Positions 27,379 to 35,587 of a stretch of 64,000 bases of DNA are shown here, piece after piece. Source of the stretch: Archangiaceae bacterium (lineage in GTDB: Bacteria > Myxococcota > Myxococcia > Myxococcales > Myxococcaceae). The translations under genes were made by a program, and so were the position numbers. Location: positions 62,001-126,000 of the forward strand of contig JADJNS010000019.1 in NCBI GenBank assembly GCA_016714225.1. The letters run 5' to 3'. Under the pieces are notes generated by a model, which did not search any database, had not been told where the DNA came from, and saw only the letters and a list, made by a program, of their open reading frames with translations. How positions within the stretch are numbered: position 1 is the stretch's first letter; each line of letters begins with the position of its first letter.

Positions 27379-27422
27379 CTCCAGGGTGACCACGCATCGC
27401 AACATCCGTGGTCACCCTGGAG
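27379..27422. repeat. Perfect 16-bp-stem hairpin inside the inverted-repeat element
   Basis: CTCCAGGGTGACCACG at 27379-27394, a 12-base loop (catcgcaacatc), and the exact complement CGTGGTCACCCTGGAG at 27407-27422. The stem is perfect. There is no T-tract, and neither flanking gene ends here, so it is not an ordinary terminator. It could be a structured RNA, a protein site or part of a transposable unit. Confidence 0.8.
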
Positions 27423-27472
27423 AGAACACGCGGGAGGTGGGCGCAGGCCTTCGCAGACCTCTACGGGGTGAA

Positions 27473-27533
27473 CCGGGACATCCCGTCCCAAGGCGCCGCA
27501 GACCGCGCCCCGTTGAAACGGGACATCCCGTCC
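27473..27533. promoter_or_regulatory. Twin CGGGACATCCCG palindromes, 45 bp apart
   Basis: CCGGGACATCCCGTCC at 27473-27488 and ACGGGACATCCCGTCC at 27518-27533 share 15 of 16 bases and are each near-perfect palindromes around a CA centre. Repetition at 45-bp spacing suggests binding sites for a dimeric regulator, but no regulated gene is adjacent; they lie in the core of the inverted-repeat element. Confidence 0.35.
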
Positions 27534-27591
27534 GAGGTGAACGCACCGTCTCAGGGGTGAGCGCACCGCGGCACGGGACGGTGCCCCAGCT

Positions 27592-27807
27592 GGAAGTGAC
27601 CCTCGACGCGAGCAGACCGGCTCTTGTTCCCACCCGCTTTTCGAGGCACGGCGTTACTCGAGCGAGGAGCTACCCCGAAGCCAGGAGTCGCCGCCGCCGC
27701 GCACGATGAAACCGCCGCGCGGTCGCCCACCGCGCAAGGTGCACCCTCACCGAGCTGCGGAGCCTGAATCGACGCTGACCCTGGCGGTCGCTCCATCTGA
27801 TCGACCC
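27592..27807 (-). repeat. Right arm of the ~216-bp inverted repeat
   Basis: Reverse-complement partner of 26973-27188; together they enclose about 400 bases. The whole 835-bp unit has no transposase and no terminal dinucleotide pattern that I can name, so it may be a non-autonomous (MITE-like) element or an old inverted duplication. Confidence 0.85.
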
Positions 27808-28179
27808 GCCGAGCGCGACGTGCTCGCACCTCGCGCGGAAGACCCGCACCGCGTCCTGCCGCCGCCGACGCGTTCTAGACACTCGCGTCTACCCGGTCAG
27901 CGAAGGCAGTGCGGGAGCCAGGGCCAAGCACGTCACCCGCGCGGGGCACGCCTTGCGACCGCTCCTGCGGCCTACCTCGCTCGAGCTGGCGCGTGTCCTG
28001 TGGCGGTAGACACAAGGGCCGCGCGGGGTTGCGCCGGGGTCGTCACCTGGCTTTGCAGATGGCCTGAAATTCTGCGCAACGCGCGCGGCCCGCTCATTCG
28101 AACGCGTCTGAACTACGTGGGTGACGCGCTGGTGCGTTGCGCCTTGTGAGTGGCACGACAACGGCACAGCATCGCGCGC

Positions 28180-29541
28180 ATGAGACTCGCGACGATGATG
28201 CTTCTCACCTGCGCCCTCGCAGCGTGCGGAGCGAAGACCAGCACCGATGACGCCGGCAGCAACGGCGGTGGCAGCGCGCACGGCGGCGGCAGCGGCGGCA
28301 GCGGCGGCAGCGGCGGCAACGCAGGCTCTGGCGGAAGCGGCGGGAGCGACGCCGGCGGCCTGTTGACCTGCATGCCGTGCATCGAGACGGCCGAGTGCGG
28401 CGCGAACGCGGCGTGCGTGCAGTACGCCGGCAACGACTACTGCGGAAAAATCTGTGCGTCGAACGGCCAGTGCGCGATCGACGAGCAGTGCCTCGACACG
28501 GCAGAAGAAGACGGCACGCGCCTGCAGACGTGCGTGCCCACCAACGGCACCTGCGGGACGAGCGGCTGCGGGGTGTGTGACCCGGGCCTGGTGTGCGATC
28601 GCGTCGCCGGCGAGTGCGTGAGCCCCGACGACGACGGCGGCGAGCCCGACGACTGGGACGCGGGGGTCGACGACTTCGATTCGGGCACCCCCGACGCCGG
28701 CCGGCGCGACGCCGGCACCCCGGTGGTGGTGGGCATCGGCCCCGACGGGGGTCGGGTGCCGCGCTTCGTGTTCGCGGTGCTGGGCGACACGCGGCCTCCG
28801 GCGAGCAACGACACGGCGCACTACCCGACCGCGCGGGTGAACAAAATCTACGACACCATTCAGGGGCTCAACCCGCGCCCGCAGTTCGTGGTGGCGACGG
28901 GCGACTACATGTTCGCGAACGCCAACCAGAACGAAGGCAAGCCGCAGATGGACCTCTACGTGGCGGCGACCAAGCGCTACAGCGGCCCGGTGTTCGCCAG
29001 CATGGGCAACCACGAGTGCGCGGGCGGCCTGGCGGCGAACTGCGCCGGGGTGACCACCAACAAGAACTTCAACGCCTACCTCAACGGGCTGGTGAAGCCG
29101 CTGGGCAAGACGGTGCCGTACTACGAGGTGCCGTTCAGCGACACGAACGGCAAGTGGACGGCGAAGCTGCTGGTGGTGGCGTGCAACGCGTGGGGCACCA
29201 ACCAGAAGAACTGGCTGACGGCGGCGCTGGCGCGCCGCACCGACTACACGTTCATCGCGCGCCACGAGCCGAGGGGCTCGACCGCGCCGTGCAACAACGA
29301 CATGGACGCGATGCTGAGCGCGTCGGGCACGCGCTACACGATGCTGCTGGTGGGCCACGTGCACCAGTACAACCACTCGGGCAAGCAGCTGGTCGAGGGC
29401 GTGGGCGGAGCACCGCTGACCGGCAACGACAACTTCGGCTTCGCCACCATCACCCAGCGGCTCGACGGCGGCGTGACGGTGCGGCAGTACGACAGCACCA
29501 CCGGCGGCGTGGTCAGCACGTACTCGCTGCCGCCGAACTAG
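28180..29541 (+). CDS. Secreted metallophosphoesterase lipoprotein
   Basis: 453 residues from ATG at 28180: MRLATMMLLTCALAACG, a lipoprotein signal. A Gly/Ser stalk, then a Cys-rich module (about residues 60-155, ten or more Cys), an Asp/Gly linker and from about residue 190 a calcineurin-like phosphoesterase: VLGDTRPP, VATGDYMFAN, SMGNHECAGG, FIARHEP and VGHVHQYNHSG. The metal ligands of the family are all present, so activity is likely, on an extracellular phosphoester. Possibly co-transcribed with the CBM9-like lipoprotein 10 bases downstream. Confidence 0.85.
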   Translation: MRLATMMLLTCALAACGAKTSTDDAGSNGGGSAHGGGSGGSGGSGGNAGSGGSGGSDAGGLLTCMPCIETAECGANAACVQYAGNDYCGKICASNGQCAIDEQCLDTAEEDGTRLQTCVPTNGTCGTSGCGVCDPGLVCDRVAGECVSPDDDGGEPDDWDAGVDDFDSGTPDAGRRDAGTPVVVGIGPDGGRVPRFVFAVLGDTRPPASNDTAHYPTARVNKIYDTIQGLNPRPQFVVATGDYMFANANQNEGKPQMDLYVAATKRYSGPVFASMGNHECAGGLAANCAGVTTNKNFNAYLNGLVKPLGKTVPYYEVPFSDTNGKWTAKLLVVACNAWGTNQKNWLTAALARRTDYTFIARHEPRGSTAPCNNDMDAMLSASGTRYTMLLVGHVHQYNHSGKQLVEGVGGAPLTGNDNFGFATITQRLDGGVTVRQYDSTTGGVVSTYSLPPN

Positions 29542-29551
29542 AAGCGTACCC

Positions 29552-30193
29552 ATGGTCGACGTGAGATGGGTGGCAGCGGTGCTGGTGGCGGTCGGGTGCA
29601 AGAGCCCGGCGCCGGCGGTGACCTCGGCGCCGGCGCAGGTCGAAGCGCCGGCGACCGCGGCGAAGTGCGTGCCGAAGATTCTGGTGGCGCGAGAGGGCAC
29701 GCCGAAGCTCGATGGAGAGCTCGACGAGCCGGTGTGGCACGCGGCGGCGGCGACCGAGGCCTTCGTCAACGACGGGTCGAAGCGGGTGGTGCCGCACACC
29801 GAGGCGCGCGCGGCGTACGACGCCGAGAAGCTGTACCTGGCGCTGTACTCGGCCGACGCGAAGCTGCAGAGCAGCGATGAGGTCGAGGTGCGGTTCGGCG
29901 AGCACGGCGCGGTGGCGATGGGCCCCGACGGCTCGGCGCGCTGCCAGTTCGGCGCGGCGGCCGACTGCGCGGCGGCGGGCGTGGTGACGAAGCTCGAGCG
30001 CGACGGAGACGTCGATGCCGACAAGGAAGAAGACGAGGAGTGGATCGTCGAGGTCGCGGTGCCGTGGAAGGTGCTGGGCGCAGACCGCCACCCGGCCGAG
30101 CTGCCGGTGGCGTTCAGCCGCTCGGAGACGCTCGACGGTCAGCCGCTCAAGGAAGTGTGGAGCCGCCGCTGCGGCGCGCTGCGCTTCGAGTGA
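29552..30193 (+). CDS. CBM9-like lipoprotein
   Basis: 213 residues. MVDVRWVAAVLVAVGC is a lipoprotein signal (C16). The core from about residue 48 (GTPKLDGELDEPVWHAA, then ARAAYDAEKLYLALYSAD and WIVEVAVPWKVLG) follows the pattern of CBM9/DOMON-like beta-sandwich domains that bind sugars or haem in the envelope of Gram-negative bacteria. It starts 10 bases after the phosphoesterase stop. No catalytic residues are evident. Confidence 0.7.
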   Translation: MVDVRWVAAVLVAVGCKSPAPAVTSAPAQVEAPATAAKCVPKILVAREGTPKLDGELDEPVWHAAAATEAFVNDGSKRVVPHTEARAAYDAEKLYLALYSADAKLQSSDEVEVRFGEHGAVAMGPDGSARCQFGAAADCAAAGVVTKLERDGDVDADKEEDEEWIVEVAVPWKVLGADRHPAELPVAFSRSETLDGQPLKEVWSRRCGALRFE

Positions 30194-30254
30194 AAAACGA
30201 CGGCGGCAGGCTCATCGCCCAACGCCGTCGGTGCTGCACTTCATGACGTGACGA

Positions 30255-30524
30255 CTACGGGTGCGGCAGGCGGCGGTGCGACGCCAGCATGATCAGCAGC
30301 AGCAGGGTGGTGGCACCGATCACCGAGAAGATGAGCCCGGTGGGGTGAAACTCCATCCAGTTGCCGCGCGAGTAGATCATCGAGTGAATGAAGCCACCGA
30401 TGAACGAGCCGCCGATGCCCAACGCCATGGTGCGGGGCAAGCTCATGCCCTGCCCCCCGGGGACGATCGCTCGCGCGATCAGACCCGCGACCAAACCGAC
30501 GACCAGAAACGCGATGATGCTCAT
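30255..30524 (-). CDS. GlsB/YeaQ/YmgE-family small membrane protein
   Basis: 89 residues with three membrane helices: MSIIAFLVVGLVAGLIARAI, a Gly-rich middle (MALGIGGSFIGGFIHSMIY) and a final helix (LIFSVIGATTLLLLIMLA). This is the transglycosylase-associated/GlsB family of stress-linked inner-membrane proteins; no enzymatic activity is established. ATG at 30524 is preceded by GAGGAGG. The frame extends further upstream but without the family. Confidence 0.88.
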   Translation of the reverse strand: MSIIAFLVVGLVAGLIARAIVPGGQGMSLPRTMALGIGGSFIGGFIHSMIYSRGNWMEFHPTGLIFSVIGATTLLLLIMLASHRRLPHP

Positions 30525-30792
30525 GACCAGCCTCCTCGTGTGATTGAAACGACGAGCCCCGTGATCCACCCCGCGTGCCAGCGCGGAACAGCCCGGCGCG
30601 GCTGGCGTCGCACCGTTCGGTGACCGGGGCATCGGCGCCCGGTGGGGCGCGGCTGGAGCGCACGATCGCCTCACTGCATCACCGCCGCGGGCGCGGCACC
30701 GATCGGTGCGCACCGCCCGCGCTGGTACCGCTACGGCCTCGAGCCCCCCGGTGCGGTGGCCGCCGTCGAGCGCACCGTTATAGACACGACAG

Positions 30793-31449
30793 GTGAGAGT
30801 TCTCGTCGTCGACATCGGCGGCTCCAACGTGAAGCTCAAGGGGCCGCGCGTCGATCGCTTGAAGTTTCGCTCTGGCAAGTGGCTCACGCCCGAGAAGCTG
30901 CTGCAGGAGATCAAGCTGATCACCGACGGCTGGCGCTACGACGCGGTGTCGATCGGCTTCCCCGGCGTGGTGAAGCGCAACCGCATCTTGCAAGAGCCGC
31001 CCAACCTCGCGCCCGGCTGGCTGCGCTTCGACTTCGAGAAGGCGTTTCACAAGCCGGTGAAGATCGTGAACGACGCGGCGATGCAGGCGCTGGGCTCGGC
31101 GCCCAAGTCGGGCATCACCCTCTTTCTCGGGCTGGGCACCGGGCTGGGCGTCTCCATCGTGCACGACGGGCACGTCATCGCCACCGAGCTCGGCGAGGCG
31201 CACGTGCACAGCGTGTCGAAGGCCGCCCTCAAGCGCGACGGCAAGAAGGTGTGGATTTCGAACGTGCAGCTGATGGTCGAAGACTTCGACCGCCTCATTC
31301 ACCCCGACCGCATCATCATCGGCGGCGGCTCGGTGACCCGGCTGGTGCCGTTTCGCAAAATCTTCCCCAACCCGAACATCATCGCCGGCCACAACGACCA
31401 CGCGTTTCAGGGCGGAGTGATGCTGTGGAAGAAGGTCACCCACCGCTGA
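30793..31449 (+). CDS. ROK-family sugar kinase, polyphosphate-glucokinase-like
   Basis: 218 residues from GTG at 30793 (MRVLVVDIGGSNVKLK). The phosphate-1 motif DIGGSNVK, the substrate region VSIGFPGVV, the catalytic-aspartate motif IVNDAAMQALG and LFLGLGTGLGVS mark an ASKHA-fold ROK kinase. The short length and absence of the Cys/His zinc motif fit the polyphosphate glucokinase-type branch. Expected reaction: phosphorylation of glucose or a related sugar from ATP or polyphosphate. Confidence 0.85.
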   Translation: MRVLVVDIGGSNVKLKGPRVDRLKFRSGKWLTPEKLLQEIKLITDGWRYDAVSIGFPGVVKRNRILQEPPNLAPGWLRFDFEKAFHKPVKIVNDAAMQALGSAPKSGITLFLGLGTGLGVSIVHDGHVIATELGEAHVHSVSKAALKRDGKKVWISNVQLMVEDFDRLIHPDRIIIGGGSVTRLVPFRKIFPNPNIIAGHNDHAFQGGVMLWKKVTHR

Positions 31450-31458
31450 CCGGGTGCT

Positions 31459-31839
31459 TCACTCGACCGGCTCGGGCGGCGGCGGTACGAACTTCGCGGG
31501 CGGCGGCCCGAAGTGAAACGGAAAGTTGATCGCCGCGGGGCCGTGCTTGGGCTTGGGAAATTTCCATCCCTTCACCGCGCCGACGAGGCAGGCCTCGAGC
31601 CCCTTGTCGTCGAGCGTGGCGTCACGAATCGAGGCCTCGCTCACCGTTCCCTGCTCGGAGATGACGAAGTGCGCGGTGAGCTTGCCGGCGGTCTTGGCCT
31701 TGCCCGACGCCGAGCCGTCGTAGCAGGCGCGCACCTCGGCGCGGTGCTCGTGCACCACGTCACGAATGGTGTCGAGGGTGAGCGGGCCGGCCTTCTCACC
31801 CGCCGCCAACAACATCGCCGAGAGCAACGCGAGGCTCAT
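31459..31839 (-). CDS. AgmX/PglI C-terminal domain protein
   Basis: 126 residues with a short signal peptide (MSLALLSAMLLAAG). The body has the pattern of the AgmX/PglI C-terminal, TonB-like domain: VRACYDG, GKLTAHFVISEQGTVSEASI, LEACLVGAVKGWKFPKPKHG and FPFHFG. Family members are linked in Myxococcus to gliding motility and envelope complexes, usually as the tail of larger proteins; here it stands alone as a periplasmic protein. Proline-rich end. Lies 22 bases downstream of the phosphoribosyltransferase gene. Confidence 0.8.
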   Translation of the reverse strand: MSLALLSAMLLAAGEKAGPLTLDTIRDVVHEHRAEVRACYDGSASGKAKTAGKLTAHFVISEQGTVSEASIRDATLDDKGLEACLVGAVKGWKFPKPKHGPAAINFPFHFGPPPAKFVPPPPEPVE

Positions 31840-31861
31840 GCCCGTGCATCCAACCCCATTT

Positions 31862-32539
31862 TCACGGCCCTTCGACAGCGAACTGTGCCGGCTGCCGGGT
31901 GCCCTGCGCGGCGTCGAGCAGCTCGCGCACCTCGGCGTCGCTCAGCTGGGTGAAGTCGTCGTACCACCGACCCACCGCCTGAAACGGGTGGGGAGCCGCG
32001 GCGCAGACCACGCCCTCGACCTCGTCGCGCAGCATCTCGACGGCCTCGCTGTCGCAGATGGGCACCGCGACGATGACCTCTCTCGGGCTGCGCAGCTTCA
32101 GCCCGGCGACCGCCGCGCGCATGCTGGCGCCGGTGGCCAGGCCGTCGTCGACCAGAATCACCACCTTGCCCTCGACCGAGAGCGGCCCGGTCGGCCCGCG
32201 GTAGGCGTGCTCGCGGCGCTCGAGCTCGGCGCGCTCGGCGGCGATGATCGGCTCGATGGCGCCGCGCGGCAGCGGGGTGCCGTCGAGCAACGCGCGGTTG
32301 AGCACCTGCACCCCGCCGCTGGCGATGGCGCCGAGCGCCACCTCGGGCTGAAAGGGCATGCCGATCTTCCGCACCACGAACACGTCGAGCGGGGCCCCCA
32401 GCGCGCGCGCCACCTCGTACGCCACCGGCACTCCGCCGCGCGGCAGCGCCAGCACCACCACGTCGTCGCGGCCCGCGTACTCGAGCAGGTGCTCCGCCAA
32501 CACCCGCCCCGCCTGCCGCCTGTCCACATAGTGGCTCAT
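31862..32539 (-). CDS. Phosphoribosyltransferase-domain protein
   Basis: 225 residues. The type I PRTase fold is shown by LALPRGGVPVAYEVA near 32, the flexible-loop region with FVVRKIG, and the PRPP-binding motif VVILVDDGLATGASMRAAV near 130. Stand-alone members of this branch occur beside or fused to dienelactone-hydrolase-type domains; the true nucleobase substrate is unknown. Possibly an operon with the AgmX/PglI-domain gene. Confidence 0.88.
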   Translation of the reverse strand: MSHYVDRRQAGRVLAEHLLEYAGRDDVVVLALPRGGVPVAYEVARALGAPLDVFVVRKIGMPFQPEVALGAIASGGVQVLNRALLDGTPLPRGAIEPIIAAERAELERREHAYRGPTGPLSVEGKVVILVDDGLATGASMRAAVAGLKLRSPREVIVAVPICDSEAVEMLRDEVEGVVCAAAPHPFQAVGRWYDDFTQLSDAEVRELLDAAQGTRQPAQFAVEGP

Positions 32540-32582
32540 GGCCCTTGAGGTAGCGGCGCGCCGTGCGGAGCGCTCGACCGGC

Positions 32583-33642
32583 TCAGGCGGCGAGTCGGCT
32601 CGGTGACATTCGCGCCGCCGCCCGCCGCTGCAGCAGCGCCAGCACCGATGCCTCTTCGGGCTTGAGGCCCTTCACCGTGTGGGTGCGCTGCGAGAGCAGG
32701 CCGGTGAGCTCACCCTCGAGGTGGGTCTGCATCACCGCCGGGTGGATGTAGCAGTTGCGGCAGACGGTCGGGGTGTTGCCCAGCCGGCTGGCGACGTCGC
32801 GCACCACCGCCACCAGCTGGCGTTTGGTCTCGGCGGCCGACCGGGCCCGTTCAGCCGCGCGCAGCGCCGCGGCCGCCAGCACGGTGCCCGACCAGGTGCG
32901 AAAGTCTTTCGCGGTGAAGTCGTCTCCCATCACCTCGCGCAGGTAGGTGTTCACGTCTTGGGAGTGAACCGCGCGGCGCTGCCCTTCGGCGTCGTAGTAC
33001 TGGAACAGCAGCTGGCCGGGTATGTCTTGCACCTTCTTCACCAGCTTCGCGAGCCGCGCGTCCTGCACCTCGATTTCGTGCTCGACGCGCGACTTGCCGC
33101 GGAACCTGAAGCGCACCTTGCCGCCCTCGATTTTCACGTGGCTGCCGCGCAGCGTGGTGAGGCCGAAGCTCTTGTTGGTGCGCGCGTACTCTTCGTTGCC
33201 CACCCGAATCAGGGTGGTCTCGAGCAACCGCACCACCACCGCCAGCACGCGCTTGCGGTCGAGCTGCTGGCGCCGAAGGTCTGCCGTGACGCGCGCGCAG
33301 CCGGGGCAGCGCCTCGCCGAACGCGACCACCTTCTCGTACTTGGTGGCGTCGCGCTGCCGCCGCCAGTCGGGGTGATAGCGGTACTGCTTGCGCTGGCGG
33401 GCGTCGCGCCCGGTGGCCTGAATGTGACCGTTGGCCAGAGGGCAGATCCACACCCGGGTCCAGGCGGGGGGTATCACCAGCGAGGCGATGCGCTTGAGCG
33501 TCGCGGGGTCTCTCACCACCGAGCCGTCGTGCCGCCGGTACTCGAAGTGCTTGCCGCGCTTGAGCCGCTCGATGCCCGGCCCTTCGTCATCGACGTACCG
33601 CAGGCCGGCCCGCTTCGCCGCCACTACCGGGGCAACCACCAT
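32583..33642 (-). pseudogene. Type IB DNA topoisomerase, frameshifted
   Basis: ATG at 33642 starts MVVAPVVAAKRAGLRYVDDE and continues through WICPLANGHIQATGRDARQR to FGEALPRLRAR. At the GCGCGCGC tract (33291-33298) the frame breaks: two bases are missing or one is extra. The other frame resumes VTADLRRQQLDRKRVLAVVV and carries the catalytic part: NKSFGLTTLR, FTAKDFRTWSGTVLA and the active-site tyrosine in NCYIHPAVM, ending at 32583. Intact it would be about 352 residues, normal for bacterial topoisomerase IB, which relaxes supercoils through a 3'-phosphotyrosine. Divergent from the MarR gene. Confidence 0.88.
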
Positions 33643-33759
33643 GCTCGGTTTCTTAACCGTGCGCTTTCACCGCGCCCACCCGTCACCACCTGGGACGGTT
33701 TTCATGCGACCGGTCTGCTGTTGCCCGGGGTGAGGGGCCGGCAGTATCAGGCGGCACGC

Positions 33760-34245
33760 ATGGCGAAGGCGAAGGGGCCGGCTCCCGAAGACCTGAAGGC
33801 GGTGTTCAACGCGCTGCGGAAGCTGGTGCGCGCGGTGCGCCTGTCATCCAACGAGGTGCATGCCGAGCTGGGGGTGAGCGGCTCACAGCTGTTCGTGCTG
33901 CAGCAGCTCATCGACCACCCGCGGGCGTCGCTGCGCGACCTGGCCCGCCTCACCCACACCGACCACAGCTCGGTGTCGGTGGTGGTGGCGCGGCTGGTGC
34001 GCCGCAAGCTGATCGCCCGAAAGACATCGGCCGCCGACGCGCGGCGGGTCGAGCTCACCCTCACGGCGAAGGGGCGCGCGCTGCTGCACCGCCCCCCCGA
34101 GGTGCTGCAGCAGCGGCTGGTGCGCTCGATGGAGCGCCTGCCCGAGGGCCAGCTGGCGACGCTGCGCCGGCTGCTCGAGCAGGTGGTGCGCGACATCGGC
34201 TTCGAGTCGGAGCCGGCCGAGATGTTTCTCGAGCACATGCGCTGA
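33760..34245 (+). CDS. MarR-family transcriptional regulator
   Basis: 161 residues from ATG at 33760 (MAKAKGPAPEDLKAVF). The winged helix-turn-helix is clear: LGVSGSQLFVLQQLIDHP, LRDLARLTHTDHSSVSVVVARLVRR, and the wing with DARRVELTLTAKGRALL. The flanking helices form the dimer interface. It is followed after 98 bases by a flavin oxidoreductase gene, and an 11-bp-arm inverted repeat of the size bound by MarR dimers lies between them, so it probably represses that gene and releases it on ligand binding. Confidence 0.9.
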   Translation: MAKAKGPAPEDLKAVFNALRKLVRAVRLSSNEVHAELGVSGSQLFVLQQLIDHPRASLRDLARLTHTDHSSVSVVVARLVRRKLIARKTSAADARRVELTLTAKGRALLHRPPEVLQQRLVRSMERLPEGQLATLRRLLEQVVRDIGFESEPAEMFLEHMR

Positions 34246-34289
34246 GGGAGGGAAGCAGAGGCCGCCCTGGCTCGGCCTGCTTGATTGCA

Positions 34290-34320
34290 TGGGGTGCCAT
34301 ACAATATGCATGGTACCCCA
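34290..34320. promoter_or_regulatory. MarR-type operator candidate
   Basis: TGGGGTGCCAT, a 9-base AT-rich spacer (acaatatgc), then ATGGTACCCCA: 11-base arms with one mismatch, placed 24 bases before the oxidoreductase ATG. AT-rich DNA is rare in this window, so the spacer may also be part of the promoter. Assigned to the adjacent MarR regulator by position only. Confidence 0.6.
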
Positions 34321-34343
34321 CGTAATTCGGAGAACCGCCTCAC

Positions 34344-35555
34344 ATGAAGACCGATGTTCTGGTGATTGGAGCCGGCCCTGCCGGCTCGGTGGCGAGCGCC
34401 CTGCTCGCGCGCGCCGGCAAGCAGGTGCTGTGCCTCGAGGCCGGCACCTTTCCCCGCTTTCAGATCGGCGAGTCGCTGCTGCCGCGGTGCAACGACATCT
34501 TGATCGAGGCGGGGCTGTTCGAGGCGGTGAAGGCGCGGCGCTTTCAAGAGAAGCCGGCGGCGCTGTTTCTCGACGGGCCGCACCGCGAGCGCTTCTCGTT
34601 CGCCGAGATGTTCCCCGGGCAGCAGCCCTCGGCGCTGCAGGTGGTGCGGTCTGACTTCGACCAGACCCTGGCCACCGCGGCGCGCCAGCAGGGCGCGCAG
34701 GTTCGCTACCAGCAGCGGGTCGAGGCGGTCGAGCTCAAGGGCAGCGACAGCATGACGCAGGTCACCGACCTGGAGACCGGGCAGCGCTACACGGTGGAAG
34801 CGAAGAAGGTGCTCGACTGCTCGGGCTACGGGCGGGTGCTGCCCAGGCTGTTCGCGCTCGAGTCGAAGCCCTCGCTGGGGCCCCGCTGCGCGCTGTTCAA
34901 CCACTTCGAGGGCGACCTGCGCCCGGCGGGCCCCGAGCAGGGCGACATCTGGATCACCGTTCACCCCCGCGGGCCGTGGGGGTGGGTCATACCCTTCAGC
35001 AACGGGCGCACCTCGGTGGGCATGGTGGGCGACCGCGCGGTGCTCGAGGGCGCGGGCAGCAACGACGCCGAGCGGCTGGCGGCGCTGATGGCCTCGGACC
35101 CCAACGTGATGCTGCGGCTCAAAGACGCGGTGCCGACCCTGAAGACCGGCCGGCTCGAGGGCTGGTCGGCGTCGGTGTCGAGGTTTCACGGCCCGGGCTG
35201 GGCGGTGTGCGGCAACGCCAGCGAGTTTCTCGACCCGGTGTTCTCGTCGGGGGTGACGCTGGCGCTCGAGTCGGCGAGCCGCGCGGCCGAGCTGACCCTC
35301 GAAGAGCTCTCGGGCGGGCAGGCCGACTGGGAGCGCGACTACACCCAGCCGATGGGCCGCGCGGTGGGCGTGTTCCGGGTGTTCGTGCACAGCTGGTACT
35401 CCGGGGCGCTGCAGAAGATTCTGCTGCACGAGAAGAAGAACCCGATGATCAAGCGCAGCATCACCGCGGTGCTGGGCGGCTACGTGCTCGACGAGAAGAA
35501 CCCGTTCGTGCGCGACACCCAGGGCACGCTCGACGCGATCCTCAAGCTGAGCTGA
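34344..35555 (+). CDS. FAD-dependent oxidoreductase, flavin-halogenase-like
   Basis: 403 residues. N-terminal FAD fold: VLVIGAGPAGSVASALLARA, FPRFQIGESLLPRC. W212-G-W-V-I-P matches the WxWxIP motif that marks flavin-dependent halogenases, and K70 in QEKPAALF lies where the halogenase catalytic lysine is expected; GWAVCGNASEFLDPVFSSG is the second FAD motif. At 403 residues it is shorter than typical halogenases (about 500), so a halogenase-family oxygenase or a geranylgeranyl-reductase-like role remains possible. No biosynthetic cluster surrounds it. Control by the upstream MarR protein is likely. Confidence 0.8.
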   Translation: MKTDVLVIGAGPAGSVASALLARAGKQVLCLEAGTFPRFQIGESLLPRCNDILIEAGLFEAVKARRFQEKPAALFLDGPHRERFSFAEMFPGQQPSALQVVRSDFDQTLATAARQQGAQVRYQQRVEAVELKGSDSMTQVTDLETGQRYTVEAKKVLDCSGYGRVLPRLFALESKPSLGPRCALFNHFEGDLRPAGPEQGDIWITVHPRGPWGWVIPFSNGRTSVGMVGDRAVLEGAGSNDAERLAALMASDPNVMLRLKDAVPTLKTGRLEGWSASVSRFHGPGWAVCGNASEFLDPVFSSGVTLALESASRAAELTLEELSGGQADWERDYTQPMGRAVGVFRVFVHSWYSGALQKILLHEKKNPMIKRSITAVLGGYVLDEKNPFVRDTQGTLDAILKLS

Positions 35556-35587
35556 GGGCCCGCCGCTAGTCCTACTCGAGGAGCGTC

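Larger units (their letters stand above)
26792..28179. other. 1.39-kb non-coding region between divergent genes
   Basis: Between the start of the DUF1592 gene and the start of the phosphoesterase. The open frames here are Arg/Pro-rich shadows with no family match and no ribosome binding sites. The region holds an inverted-repeat element (26973-27807), a long perfect hairpin and two palindromes, described separately. From 27808 to 28179 I see nothing recognisable; the promoter of the phosphoesterase gene should lie there. Confidence 0.7.

Noticed and set aside
27706..28149. Plus-strand frame of 147 codons
   Set aside because: It starts in the right repeat arm, has no domain and no ribosome binding site.
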